Origin: Hydrogenobacter sp. T-2
Lineage (GTDB): Bacteria; Aquificota; Aquificia; Aquificales; Aquificaceae
Direction of reading: 5' to 3'
Length of the DNA: 64,000 nucleotides
NCBI RefSeq assembly: GCF_033971325.1
Contig: NZ_CP117180.1
Location: 936,041-1,000,040 of the forward strand
Shown: piece by piece, positions 9,681 to 18,140 of the stretch
Position numbering within the stretch: position 1 is the first letter of the stretch
Layout of the letters: each line of letters starts with the position of its first letter
Program-made: the position numbers and the translations under genes
The notes under the pieces: generated by a model
What the model saw: only the letters and a program-made list of their open reading frames with translations
Told to the model about the DNA's origin: nothing
Database searches by the model: none

Positions 9681-10739
9681 TCAAAAGATAAAACCTGCCT
9701 CCAAAACAACTCTGGCTTGATTGTCTTTTCTACCGTTCTCATATACTTTGTCCTTTGTCTTAACATAAGAAAGCTCTCCTCTAACGAAGAGATTTGAATA
9801 GTTATATTTAGCTGTAAGAGTAGAGGTAATTGCACTATTGTTTGCGCCAATACCGTAGTAATCAAACTTCTTATCAGCCTTCACATACTCAATTCTTAAG
9901 CCGGAGGATATATTTTGTGTGAACTTGTGTTCTATAAACAAAGCTGTTCCAAAGCCAGTACCCGTTCCATTACCATTCGTACCTGTCGGTGAGTCAGGCA
10001 CAGTTATTAAATCCGGATTTAAAGTAATGCTCGTGTTACCTATAGTGTAGTTTACTGCTAATGAATATAGTCTTATTGGGTAATCGTCATACTTATTGTT
10101 ATATATAACTGTAAAGTTCACTAAAAGGTCGTCTAAGGGTTTTGATTGAAGTCCAAGCTCAAGAGCATATTTCCCATCTTTCGTGCTCCAGTCATTGGCA
10201 CCAACCGATAGTTTTAACCTGTCATGAGCTGAATATGTAAGTCTGAAACCGTTAAAAAATGAATTGTATTCTGCCCACCAAACCAGACCTCTCTGGACAT
10301 TCAAGTTTTTGTAAGTATATGGAGGCTCCCATCCATATATAGCTGGTATCTTACCTGCTATTAGATTGAAGTTTCCACTGTTTAATTCTATATATGCAGA
10401 CTGGATATCAAAATCGCTATCGCTAATAAATGGTTCAAACTCAATGCCGACTGTTGGTACAGCTCTCTTTCCAAAATCCAAGGTAAAACCTACAGGATTG
10501 TTTATAGACGGAGCATAGGATATTTGTATATGTGCTGAGGAAAGGCTACTGACGGTTGTAATATCTGAATTGGATTTTCTATCAAATGTATGCATAAAAA
10601 AGCCGGAAACTGCACCGTTAATTCGTAAGTTCTTTAAATTTGATATTAACGGATAGGATTGTTCCTGAGCAAATGAAGTAGAGGTTATAGATAAAAAGCT
10701 CACTCCAGCAATAAAAAGTTTAATGTTATTACTCCTCAT
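9681..10739 (-). CDS. Outer-membrane beta-barrel porin linked to the urease island
   Basis: 352 residues with an N-terminal signal peptide ending near TSTSFAQEQ. The rest is an alternating polar/hydrophobic pattern ending in aromatic F (VVLEAGFIF), as in beta-barrel outer-membrane proteins; it resembles the OmpL-like BBP2 barrels. First gene of the porin-ureG-ureD unit behind a sigma-54 promoter, with AGGAGGTAAGC above the start. Being co-regulated with urease assembly suggests that it lets urea or another small nitrogen solute, or nickel, across the outer membrane. That role is inferred from context; the sequence does not show the substrate. Confidence 0.8.
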   Translation of the reverse strand: MRSNNIKLFIAGVSFLSITSTSFAQEQSYPLISNLKNLRINGAVSGFFMHTFDRKSNSDITTVSSLSSAHIQISYAPSINNPVGFTLDFGKRAVPTVGIEFEPFISDSDFDIQSAYIELNSGNFNLIAGKIPAIYGWEPPYTYKNLNVQRGLVWWAEYNSFFNGFRLTYSAHDRLKLSVGANDWSTKDGKYALELGLQSKPLDDLLVNFTVIYNNKYDDYPIRLYSLAVNYTIGNTSITLNPDLITVPDSPTGTNGNGTGTGFGTALFIEHKFTQNISSGLRIEYVKADKKFDYYGIGANNSAITSTLTAKYNYSNLFVRGELSYVKTKDKVYENGRKDNQARVVLEAGFIF

Positions 10740-10776
10740 AGCTTACCTCCTTTGAAATTTTTTCATGCTACTACTT

Positions 10777-10793
10777 ATGCAAACAAAGTGCCA
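10777..10793 (-). promoter_or_regulatory. Sigma-54 promoter of porin-ureG-ureD
   Basis: Read leftward: TGGCACTTTGTTTGCAT, the best match of the four to the TGGCAC-N5-TTGCA consensus. GG is at 10791-10792 and GC at 10779-10780, with exactly 10 bases between. Confidence 0.92.
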
Positions 10794-10880
10794 ATTCTTT
10801 AATAAACTATATTACTCGCATGGTTCAGGCTCTGGATAAAGTTTGAGTCCTTTTCTCTTTGATATCCATTAATATCCTGA

Positions 10881-10898
10881 TTTAACAAAAATGTTAAC
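10881..10898. promoter_or_regulatory. TTTAAC-N6-GTTAAC dyad, candidate sigma-54 enhancer
   Basis: Same arms and spacer length as the dyad at 3316-3333. It lies about 90 bp above the -24 element of the porin promoter, matching the distance seen at ureB. It sits in the 221-bp gene-free stretch 10740-10960, which otherwise holds only the promoter. Confidence 0.5.
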
Positions 10899-10960
10899 AA
10901 TACTCGAATAAGTTGCATAAAAATAAAAGTGTCCTTATAACATGTTCCCTATGTGGTTTG

Positions 10961-11791
10961 TCATTCTTGAACATAAGAAAGTGGGGATTCATCATCTTTG
11001 TCTAGTTTAATTAGTTTATCCTCATTAATAGAAAAGAGTTTATGAGCTATTATTTTTTTTGTATTTATGAATTCTTCTGAAAACATATATTCTAAGCTAA
11101 TATCCTCTTGAAAGGATGATCTAGGTACTCTTATATCATCTATTACTTTACCAGGGGATCCACCTAAAACTATTATCCTATCACATAGGAAAGTTACTTC
11201 GTCTAAATTATGAGACACAACTATAAAAATTGTATCCCTGACTTCCAAGAAAATTCGTCTGAGGAGTGTCCAACTTGTTATAGCTGTAAACATATCAAGA
11301 GCACTAGAAGGCTCATCAAGGAGAAGTACCTTTGGAGATGTACTAAGGGCTCTACATAGAGCGACACGTTGTTTTAGTCCGCCAGAGAGCTCATGTGGAT
11401 ATGATTTTGATCTTTCTGCTATACCAAGAGTTTCCATGTAGTATAGAGTTCTTTCATAAAGTGAATAAAATTTAGAAGCACTTATATCAATGTTTCTTAT
11501 GTAAAAAGTTACATTATCAATTACATTGAGCCATGGGAAAAGCCTATAGTCTTGGAAGAGATAACTTATATCATAAGTTGGGCTATCAATCTTCCTACCC
11601 TGTAATATAACTTCACCTTGTGTAGGCTTTTCGATGCCTGCTATTATTTTTAAAAGAGTTGATTTACCACTTCCGCTTTTCCCTATTATACCAACGAATT
11701 CTTTTTTATTAATCTCTATATTTATGTTTTCTAAAATACAGTTATCCTTATAATATTTGTAAAGGTTTTTCACTTCTAATGAAATTTCCAT
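10961..11791 (-). CDS. ABC importer ATPase (guanidine/nitrate/taurine-type)
   Basis: 276 residues, SsuB/TauB/NrtD-like. GIIGKSGSGKSTLLK (Walker A), FQDYRLFPWLNV (Q-loop, typical of this subfamily), ELSGGLKQRVALCRAL (signature), VLLLDEPSSALD (Walker B) and VSHNLDEV (H-loop) are all present. It energises the permease at 11795. It is last in the four-gene ureohydrolase operon. In this subfamily the substrate cannot be read from the ATPase; the linked hydrolase suggests guanidine. Confidence 0.92.
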   Translation of the reverse strand: MEISLEVKNLYKYYKDNCILENINIEINKKEFVGIIGKSGSGKSTLLKIIAGIEKPTQGEVILQGRKIDSPTYDISYLFQDYRLFPWLNVIDNVTFYIRNIDISASKFYSLYERTLYYMETLGIAERSKSYPHELSGGLKQRVALCRALSTSPKVLLLDEPSSALDMFTAITSWTLLRRIFLEVRDTIFIVVSHNLDEVTFLCDRIIVLGGSPGKVIDDIRVPRSSFQEDISLEYMFSEEFINTKKIIAHKLFSINEDKLIKLDKDDESPLSYVQE

Positions 11792-11794
11792 ACA

Positions 11795-12577
11795 CTACCT
11801 CCTTTGTAAGTATGGGAACATATAGAACTTTAGAATTCTAAAAACTCCATCACTTAGTATCCCGATAGTCCCAATTATTAGTATGTAAGCATATATTGTA
11901 TCTATCTGTAAAAATCTTTGGCTTTTAACTAATCTGAAACCTAAACCTTCGTTTGCTGCAACTACTTCTCCTATTAAGAGATACGTCCATGCCCAACCTA
12001 AAGTTATCCTATATATATCCCATAAACCTGGTAATATTCCAGGAAATATTATACTTAGCAAAATCTTATGCCTATTCATGCCTATAGAGTATCCCACTTC
12101 CATATACTCAACAGGAAACCTTCTGATTTCGCTAGATACCATGGAAATTACTTGAACCACAGTTCCGAGAAATATCAAAAATATCTTTGAGGTTTCACCT
12201 ATACCAAACCAAACAAGAGTCAGAGGAACGAAAGCTGGAACAGGCAGGTATCTAAAAAAATCGTTTATATAATCTATAGGTTTGAGGAGTGTATAGTAAC
12301 CTACAAGAATACCTAATATCGTTCCAAGAACGATTGCGACTGCCCATCCTAAGGTTATCCTAATTACGCTTATCTTCAAGTCTGTCCAAAGAAACCCTTT
12401 AACAGCACTATCAAGTAGTGCCTCTAAAATTTTTAAGGTTGAAGGGAAAGCTATGCTTTCCGTATTGTAGGATACTATAGAGTACATCAACAGTAATCCA
12501 CTTAGGTAAACGCTAAGCAGCAATACTTGCCTATACATATTGTGAAAACTACTTGTTACCCGCATTTTTAATAACAT
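11795..12577 (-). CDS. ABC importer permease (SsuC/TauC/NrtB type)
   Basis: About 260 residues with some six membrane segments and the inner-membrane-component signature (EVGYSIGMNRHKILLSIIFP, contacting the ATPase). ATG 12577 overlaps the binding-protein gene by 29 bp. Two later in-frame ATGs (12565, 12538) are also possible because no clear ribosome site marks any of them. It forms the channel of the importer with the lipoprotein and ATPase on either side; the ATPase starts 3 bp downstream. Confidence 0.9.
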   Translation of the reverse strand: MLLKMRVTSSFHNMYRQVLLLSVYLSGLLLMYSIVSYNTESIAFPSTLKILEALLDSAVKGFLWTDLKISVIRITLGWAVAIVLGTILGILVGYYTLLKPIDYINDFFRYLPVPAFVPLTLVWFGIGETSKIFLIFLGTVVQVISMVSSEIRRFPVEYMEVGYSIGMNRHKILLSIIFPGILPGLWDIYRITLGWAWTYLLIGEVVAANEGLGFRLVKSQRFLQIDTIYAYILIIGTIGILSDGVFRILKFYMFPYLQRR

Positions 12578-13538
12578 TTTTGACTATACTATCATCTATG
12601 ATCTGGTTTATATCTACGCTTTTTGATGTAATTCCAAACCTGAGAAGATACTTATTTATCAGATTCCCGCTTTCATACAATGATACTTGTTCTGCTTTTT
12701 TATCGTTAGACATTGCCAATAAATTCTCCTCTGGGCCAAAAAACTTAATACCTTTCATCATATTCAAAACTTCATCTTTTTCTATGTTTAGTATATTTGC
12801 CATTATTGATGCTGCCTCTTCTGGATTATTTTTTATAAAATCCACAATTTTGAACCATACAGTTACGAGTTTTTGATACTCTTCTCTTCTTTTGTTTAGA
12901 CTCTCTGCTCTTACAACTAATAAGTCTGGTATGAGCCCAGGGGTTTCACGAGAGGAAATTAAGACTTTACCTTTGTTAGAACTAACAACCTTAGTAACCC
13001 ACGGTTCCCATAAAGCAGCTGCATCTACTCTTCCTTTAATCATAGCAACAGCTGCGTCTTGTGTATTCATATTTATAAGGTTAACATCTTTCTCACTCAT
13101 TCCATTACTTTCAAGCACATACAGGAGAAAGAAGTGATCTACCGCACCTAATTCAACGGCAACTTTTTTACCCCTTAATGAGCTTACGTTATCTATACCT
13201 TCTCTAACTACTAAAGCATCATTACCCGCAGAGTTATCGTTAACTAAGATTATCCTTAAGTCGACTTCTTTGTCTATAAGGGGTAATGTATCACTCAGAG
13301 TTTGGGAATTGGCATCAAGCTGTCCTGTAGCGAGTGCATTGATAGAGTCGGTGTAGATATTGAACCATACCAACTCCACGTTTAAATTAACTTCTTTGAA
13401 GAACCCCTTTTCTTGACCTATATACCAGGCAACCCAGCCGGGCCAGTCGCTGACGCCCAGCTTGATAGGTTGCTGTTTTTCGGTTTTAGTGCATCCAAAC
13501 ATAAATATAAACAAAAGAGTAAACAGTATGAGATTCAT
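12549..13538 (-). CDS. ABC importer substrate-binding lipoprotein (NMT1/SsuA-like), guanidine candidate
   Basis: 329 residues. The N-terminus MNLILFTLLFIFMFGCTKT is a lipoprotein-type signal with Cys as likely anchor. The mature part begins KLGVSDWPGWVAWYIGQEKG and continues WFNIYTDSINALATGQLDAN and SQTLSDTLP, then DAAVAMIKGRVDAAALWEPW, hallmarks of the NMT1-like family annotated as nitrate/sulfonate/taurine binding. Members controlled by guanidine-I riboswitches in other bacteria bind guanidine. The gene starts 2 bp after the ureohydrolase stop, with GGGAGGGA as ribosome site. Guanidine as ligand is inference from that adjacency. Confidence 0.85.
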   Translation of the reverse strand: MNLILFTLLFIFMFGCTKTEKQQPIKLGVSDWPGWVAWYIGQEKGFFKEVNLNVELVWFNIYTDSINALATGQLDANSQTLSDTLPLIDKEVDLRIILVNDNSAGNDALVVREGIDNVSSLRGKKVAVELGAVDHFFLLYVLESNGMSEKDVNLINMNTQDAAVAMIKGRVDAAALWEPWVTKVVSSNKGKVLISSRETPGLIPDLLVVRAESLNKRREEYQKLVTVWFKIVDFIKNNPEEAASIMANILNIEKDEVLNMMKGIKFFGPEENLLAMSNDKKAEQVSLYESGNLINKYLLRFGITSKSVDINQIIDDSIVKNVIKNAGNK

Positions 13539-13540
13539 AG

Positions 13541-14635
13541 TTAATCCCTCCCTAAGACTTTTTTCATGTCATAATTAGGTCTAATAGGCTTTCCTTCTTT
13601 CCAGCCAGCATGCCTTATTGCCAAACCACACATTACTTCAATTATCATCCTTGATGCGAAGAGGGAGGTGATACCTCCGTTGTAAGAACTTGTATCGCTT
13701 ACGTCATACATGGGTGCAACCTCAAGAATGTCAAATCCGAAGTTCCTTACATCAAGATTTTTTGCAATTAGTCTTATACCAGCTATTGCTTCTCTGGCAG
13801 TTAGACCCCCAGGCTCTGGCTCTCCCGTACCGGGACATACACTAGGATCCATTGCATCAACGTCAAAGGTAAGCCATACAGCATCAGTGCCATCAAGTGC
13901 TCTCTCTAAGGCGACCATCGCTATCTTATGTATGCCCATCTCCCAGACGTCAAAGGAGGTAAACCAACACATCCCTACATCTCTCATCCATTCATAGGTT
14001 TTTTTGTCTGGCCAGAAACCTCTTGGACCTATAAGGGTGTAATTTTCTCCGTTCAAAATTCCTAAATCCCAAATCCTTCTTATGTGTGCACCATGGTCGT
14101 ATTCAAAGCCACAAAGACCCTCATTAGCAGTATCCGCGTGACAGTCAAAATGAATCATACCTATCTTTTTATATCCACGCGCTTCTGCCCATCCTTTCAC
14201 ATTAGCATAGGTTACCGAGTGATCTCCGCCTATTATAAATGGGCATATTCCGAGCTTAGAAATATCGTGAACCTTCTTCTCAAAGCTTTTCAGAGTTGAG
14301 ACTGTATCTCCAGGAATAACCGGTGCATCTCCCGAATCAACCACAAAAAATTCATCAAAAGGATCTATACCTACTTCTATGTTAAAGTGAGAATATGGGG
14401 GTGATGGTACAGTTGACGCAGCCCTTACAGCTCTCGGACCATACCTTGCTCCTGGTCTTATAGTAGTTGCCATATCCATTGGCTCTCCTATAATGGCTAT
14501 GTCTGGCTTGAGATTTTCTAACTCCTCCAAAGAAGATACAAATGGGAGCTTTAGAAAGGTAGGTATGCCTGTGAATATAGGTTCGTTGACCTTCTCAAAC
14601 CTATCGCCGTAAAAAAGTCTACCCTTTCCTGGCAT
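13541..14635 (-). CDS. gdmH: Ureohydrolase-family enzyme, probable nickel guanidine hydrolase
   Basis: 364 residues, longer than typical agmatinases (about 300). The bimetal site of the arginase/agmatinase fold is complete: IIGGDHSVTY, IHFDCHADT, and TFDVDAMDPSVCPGTGEPEP. The extra N-terminal segment (RLFYGDRFEKVNEPIFTGIP) resembles the extended form found in guanidine hydrolase, a Ni-dependent enzyme described in Synechocystis that yields urea plus ammonia. Urease, urea import and nickel uptake are adjacent, so urea would be consumed directly. HypA/HypB (38013-42235) could stand in for the HypA/B-like accessory proteins that the cyanobacterial enzyme needs. ATG 14635 follows AGGAGGTG and lies below the sigma-54 promoter; an upstream in-frame ATG at 14689 overlaps the promoter. 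Agmatinase remains the alternative. Confidence 0.65.
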   Translation of the reverse strand: MPGKGRLFYGDRFEKVNEPIFTGIPTFLKLPFVSSLEELENLKPDIAIIGEPMDMATTIRPGARYGPRAVRAASTVPSPPYSHFNIEVGIDPFDEFFVVDSGDAPVIPGDTVSTLKSFEKKVHDISKLGICPFIIGGDHSVTYANVKGWAEARGYKKIGMIHFDCHADTANEGLCGFEYDHGAHIRRIWDLGILNGENYTLIGPRGFWPDKKTYEWMRDVGMCWFTSFDVWEMGIHKIAMVALERALDGTDAVWLTFDVDAMDPSVCPGTGEPEPGGLTAREAIAGIRLIAKNLDVRNFGFDILEVAPMYDVSDTSSYNGGITSLFASRMIIEVMCGLAIRHAGWKEGKPIRPNYDMKKVLGRD

Positions 14636-14671
14636 TTTAACACCTCCTTTTAAGTTTGCTTTGATGCTGTG

Positions 14672-14688
14672 ATGCAAAAAAAATGCCA
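14672..14688 (-). promoter_or_regulatory. Sigma-54 promoter of the ureohydrolase/ABC operon
   Basis: Read leftward: TGGCATTTTTTTTGCAT; GG (14686-14687) and GC (14674-14675) are 10 bases apart. The transcript would start near 14662, giving a leader of about 27 nt, too short for a riboswitch. Confidence 0.9.
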
Positions 14689-14938
14689 TAAAGAGCTTGT
14701 GTGTTTAAGAACATTCGGAAAATAATCTTTGGGGAAAAACCGTCTCTTAGGTCTGAGGTGTAATCTTTGTTTATTTTTAACAAAACGGTTCCATTATTTG
14801 TTTAAATTTAACAAACGGGCGGTTCCTGCATTTTCTATGGTAATAGAAGTTAGATTTTTACATTTTTGTTAACAGATTTTAAATATTGGCACTGAAAAAA
14901 TCTTGAAAAGCAAAAGAAATCCCTACGCTCTATATAAA
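14689..14938. other. 250-bp divergent control region between two sigma-54 promoters
   Basis: No gene. It separates the leftward ureohydrolase promoter from the rightward urtA promoter. It contains three dyads rich in GTT/AAC: TTGTT-N7-AACAA at 14767-14783, the perfect TTTGTT-N7-AACAAA at 14797-14815, and TTTTAC-N6-GTTAAC at 14856-14873, plus CGGTTCC repeated near 14785-14792 and 14821-14826. These are plausible sites for a shared activator serving both directions. I looked for guanidine riboswitch motifs and saw none. Confidence 0.55.
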
Positions 14939-14955
14939 TGGCATGTTTTTTGCAT
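14939..14955 (+). promoter_or_regulatory. Sigma-54 promoter of urtABCDE-ureA
   Basis: TGGCATGTTTTTTGCAT with GG (14940-14941) and GC (14952-14953) 10 bases apart. Transcription should start near 14965, followed by an AAAGGAGG ribosome site and ATG 14993. Confidence 0.9.
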
Positions 14956-14992
14956 ACTGAGAGAGCGTAAGCAAAACAAAGGAGGTAAAAGC

Positions 14993-16216
14993 ATGGACAC
15001 GAACATGTTAAGCAGGAGGAAGTTTATTTTTGGGCTTGGGAGCGCAGCAGCTGTTCTCAGTACCGTTACTGTTATTCCAAGTGGGGTCTTGGCGTCATCT
15101 AAAACAGTGAGGGTAGGTGTGCTCCACTCGCTTTCTGGAACCATGGCGATTAGCGAAATAGACGTCAGAAACGCCACGCTATTAGCTATTGAAGAGATAA
15201 ACAACAGTGGAGGCGTTATGGGACATACTATCCGAGCCATAGTTGAAGATGGTGCTTCAAATCCTGCTACTTTTGCACAAAAAGCGGAGAAACTTATACT
15301 TCGTGACAAGGTAGCCACGGTTTTTGGTGGTTGGACATCTGCAAGCAGAAAAGCCATGCTACCCGTATTTGAAAGATTGAAGAACCTCCTATGGTATCCA
15401 GTGCAGTTTGAAGGTAATGAATGTTCTGCTAACATAATATATACGGGTGCACAACCAAACCAGCAAATTCTTCCAGCTTTGGAATGGGCTTTTGCTCAAG
15501 GTTATAGAAAAATCTTTCTTGTTGGTTCCGATTATGTTTTTCCAAGAACTGCTAATCTTATACTAAAAAGACATATACAAAGTAAAGGTGGAACGGTATC
15601 TGGTGAGGAGTATGTACCGTTAGGCGGTACGGATTTTAGTTCTGTAGTAAATAAGATAAGAGCAGCTAAGCCAGACATAGTTTTCAACACCATAAATGGC
15701 GATTCCAACGTGGCTTTCTTTAAGCAAATGCAAGCTGCTGGTTTGGGTCCCAAGGTTTTACCTGTTATATCTTTTAGCATAGCGGAAGTTGAAGCTAAAG
15801 CCATAGGGGTTCCTCTCTTAGAGGGAAGTCTGGCAGCATGGAATTACTTCATGAGCCTTAACAATAGGGAAAATGCTAGATTCATAAGTGCCTACAGGAG
15901 AAAGTACGGTAGAGATGCTCTTATAACAGACCCTATGGCACATGGATATATAAACGTGTACCTATGGAAACAAGCAGTTGAAAGAGCAGGAAGCTTCGAG
16001 CCAGACAAAGTTAGAAAGGCTTTGGTGGAACTTCCCTGGATGGACAGCATATTAGGCAAGATAAAAGTTGCTAACAATCAAAGTCTGTATCAGACAGCAT
16101 ATATTGGAAGACTGCGTAGTGATGGACAATTTGAGATTATATGGTCTTCTGATAAACCAATAGCTCCAGAGCCATACGATCCTCTGGCTTTCCCAGGGAA
16201 AAAGTGCGTTTTATAG
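14993..16216 (+). CDS. urtA: Urea ABC transporter substrate-binding protein
   Basis: 407 residues. The periplasmic urea receptor of the branched-chain-amino-acid-type importer UrtABCDE. The N-terminus MDTNMLSRRKFIFGLGSA looks like a twin-arginine export signal (SRRKF). The mature domain has VGVLHSLSGTMAISE, LLAIEEINNSGGVMG, and GGWTSASRKAMLPVFE-type ligand-pocket motifs of UrtA. The start is set by GGAGGTAAAAGC directly upstream and by the promoter at 14939; earlier in-frame start codons lie above the promoter. It is first of six genes ending in ureA. Confidence 0.94.
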   Translation: MDTNMLSRRKFIFGLGSAAAVLSTVTVIPSGVLASSKTVRVGVLHSLSGTMAISEIDVRNATLLAIEEINNSGGVMGHTIRAIVEDGASNPATFAQKAEKLILRDKVATVFGGWTSASRKAMLPVFERLKNLLWYPVQFEGNECSANIIYTGAQPNQQILPALEWAFAQGYRKIFLVGSDYVFPRTANLILKRHIQSKGGTVSGEEYVPLGGTDFSSVVNKIRAAKPDIVFNTINGDSNVAFFKQMQAAGLGPKVLPVISFSIAEVEAKAIGVPLLEGSLAAWNYFMSLNNRENARFISAYRRKYGRDALITDPMAHGYINVYLWKQAVERAGSFEPDKVRKALVELPWMDSILGKIKVANNQSLYQTAYIGRLRSDGQFEIIWSSDKPIAPEPYDPLAFPGKKCVL

Positions 16217-16231
16217 GAGGGAGTGAAGCCT

Positions 16232-17113
16232 ATGGATTTCGGCTTTTTCATAAACCAACTTTTTAATGGGATAAGCATTTCTTCCATACTATTTATGACT
16301 GCTGTAGGTTTGGCCTTGTCCTTTGGATATATGAGGATAATAAATATGGCTCACGGTGAGTTTTTGATGCTTGGAGGGTATTCAACATATTTAGTGCAGA
16401 AGTTTTATCCTTCTGAGGCTTATCCCATTTTTGCCCTCCTTTTCTCTTTTATATTTCTCTCAATATTTGGCTTTTTTTTATGGGCTTTGGTTATAAAGCA
16501 TGTTCAGAGTAGACCTTTGGACACTCTTCTTCTAACCTGGGGTGTGAGTATTATTCTTCAACAGTTAGCAAGGGATATTTTTGGCTCCACTGGTGTTAGT
16601 GTAGTACCCCCTTCCTGGCTTTCAATAACTATAACGTTTGGGGAGCTAAAAATCCCCTCTGTTAGACTTTTCATAATATTTGTAATGATGCTTAGCATCT
16701 TAGCACTCTACTTGCTTTTTTTCAAGTCTGATCTCGGGCTCAGATTAAGAGCTACAAGCAAGGATAGAGAGACAGCTTCCTCTTTGGGTGTAAACAGCGA
16801 AGCTGTCAATGCATTCGTATTTGCTATCGGTGCTGGTATGGCGGGGGTTGCAGGATCCGCATTAGCTTTAATCTCTTCTGTTACTCCAACAATAGGGCTT
16901 AGTTATATAGTAGATTCTTTCATGGTTGTTATTTTTGGTGGAGTAGGAAGTCTTCTGGGCACTCTAATTAGTTCCCTCATAATAGGGACAATATCCGCAT
17001 TAACTGGTAGCTTTATGGAGATAAGCCTTGCTAAAGCACTTATATTGATATTAGTAGTCATTTTTATGCAATTTAAGCCTACTGGACTTGTATCTATTAA
17101 AGTAAGGGAGTAA
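16232..17113 (+). CDS. urtB: Urea ABC transporter permease (LivH type)
   Basis: 293 residues with about eight membrane segments. FGYMRIINMAHGEFLMLGGY and FMVVIFGGVGSLLGTLISS are conserved in LivH/UrtB permeases. It pairs with UrtC to form the channel. ATG 16232 is preferred because GGAGGGAG stands 8 bp upstream; a GTG at 16223 would sit inside that site. It lies 15 bp after urtA. Confidence 0.93.
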   Translation: MDFGFFINQLFNGISISSILFMTAVGLALSFGYMRIINMAHGEFLMLGGYSTYLVQKFYPSEAYPIFALLFSFIFLSIFGFFLWALVIKHVQSRPLDTLLLTWGVSIILQQLARDIFGSTGVSVVPPSWLSITITFGELKIPSVRLFIIFVMMLSILALYLLFFKSDLGLRLRATSKDRETASSLGVNSEAVNAFVFAIGAGMAGVAGSALALISSVTPTIGLSYIVDSFMVVIFGGVGSLLGTLISSLIIGTISALTGSFMEISLAKALILILVVIFMQFKPTGLVSIKVRE

Positions 17114-17120
17114 TGAAGCT

Positions 17121-18140
17121 ATGAGGTTGGTAAGAAGTAATAAAATGATACTGATCCTGATGATCTTAATTTTAGTTGTAGTCCCTTTTATCCCAGACTA
17201 CTATGTTAATCTCTTAGGAAGATTCTTTTCTCTAGCCATCGCTTGTATAGGTATAGCATGGATATGGGGACATATGGGTGTTTTATCTCTCGGTCAAGGA
17301 CTTTTCTTTGGTCTTGGTGCTTATTCAATTGCCATGCATTTAAAGCTAAAAAGCACAGCGGAGGGTGATATACCTGACTTTATGTTATGGAGCGGCTTAG
17401 ACACAATACCTATCTGGTGGCTGCCATTTAATAGTTTCTTATTCACGTTATTCTCTATAGCTTTTATACCAGCTTTTGTGGCTTTTGCGTTATCTTTTCT
17501 TCTTTTCAGGAGAAGCATATCTGGAGTTTATTTCACTCTAATAACTCAGGCATTAGTGTTAATTTTTGAAACTTTACTTATAAGTTTCCAACCATACACT
17601 GGTGGTTTCAATGGAATTACTGGTTTTAGTAATTTTCTCCTTTGGAATTTAGGGGACTTAGATTTTCAGCGGTCGTTACTTTTTATAGTGATAATTATAA
17701 GTTTCTCCCTCATTATATTTTCTAACCTTTTAAGAAGGTCAAAACTCGGAAAGATAGTTGTTAGCATAAGAGAAAATGAGAGAAGACTCGTATTTCTTGG
17801 ATACAATACTGTGGAAATAAAGATTGCCATTTTCACCTTTGCTTCTATCTTAGCAGGTTTAGGTGGTGCATTTTATACTTTATTTAACGGTGGCATATCC
17901 CCAGCCATAGTTGGTGTGATACCTTCAATAGAATTGGTTCTGTGGGTCGCTATAGCTGGGAGAGAAAACTTTTTAGCGGTGGTTGCTTCTGTTGTGATTA
18001 CAAACCTGGTTAAGGATCAGATAAGCACACTCTTTCCTACATTTTGGTCCTATGTGATGGGTACTCTTTATGTAATAGTAGGTATAGGGCTTTTAGCTAC
18101 TTTTGTGGCAAGATTTTACAGTCGAGGTGTATACAGATGA
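17121..18140 (+). CDS. urtC: Urea ABC transporter permease (LivM type)
   Basis: 339 residues, the second permease of the urea importer, with around eight to ten membrane segments. GVLSLGQGLFFGLGAYSIAM and NGGISPAIVGVIPSIELVLW are typical of UrtC, and the former is the family's N-terminal fingerprint. ENERRLVFLGYN forms the coupling loop to the ATPases. It is 7 bp after urtB and overlaps urtD by 4 bp (ATGA). Confidence 0.93.
   Translation: MRLVRSNKMILILMILILVVVPFIPDYYVNLLGRFFSLAIACIGIAWIWGHMGVLSLGQGLFFGLGAYSIAMHLKLKSTAEGDIPDFMLWSGLDTIPIWWLPFNSFLFTLFSIAFIPAFVAFALSFLLFRRSISGVYFTLITQALVLIFETLLISFQPYTGGFNGITGFSNFLLWNLGDLDFQRSLLFIVIIISFSLIIFSNLLRRSKLGKIVVSIRENERRLVFLGYNTVEIKIAIFTFASILAGLGGAFYTLFNGGISPAIVGVIPSIELVLWVAIAGRENFLAVVASVVITNLVKDQISTLFPTFWSYVMGTLYVIVGIGLLATFVARFYSRGVYR

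Noticed and set aside
14636-14992. Guanidine riboswitch ahead of the ureohydrolase or urtA
   Set aside because: The sigma-54 transcripts have leaders of only about 30 nt, and no ykkC-like conserved motifs are visible in the interval.
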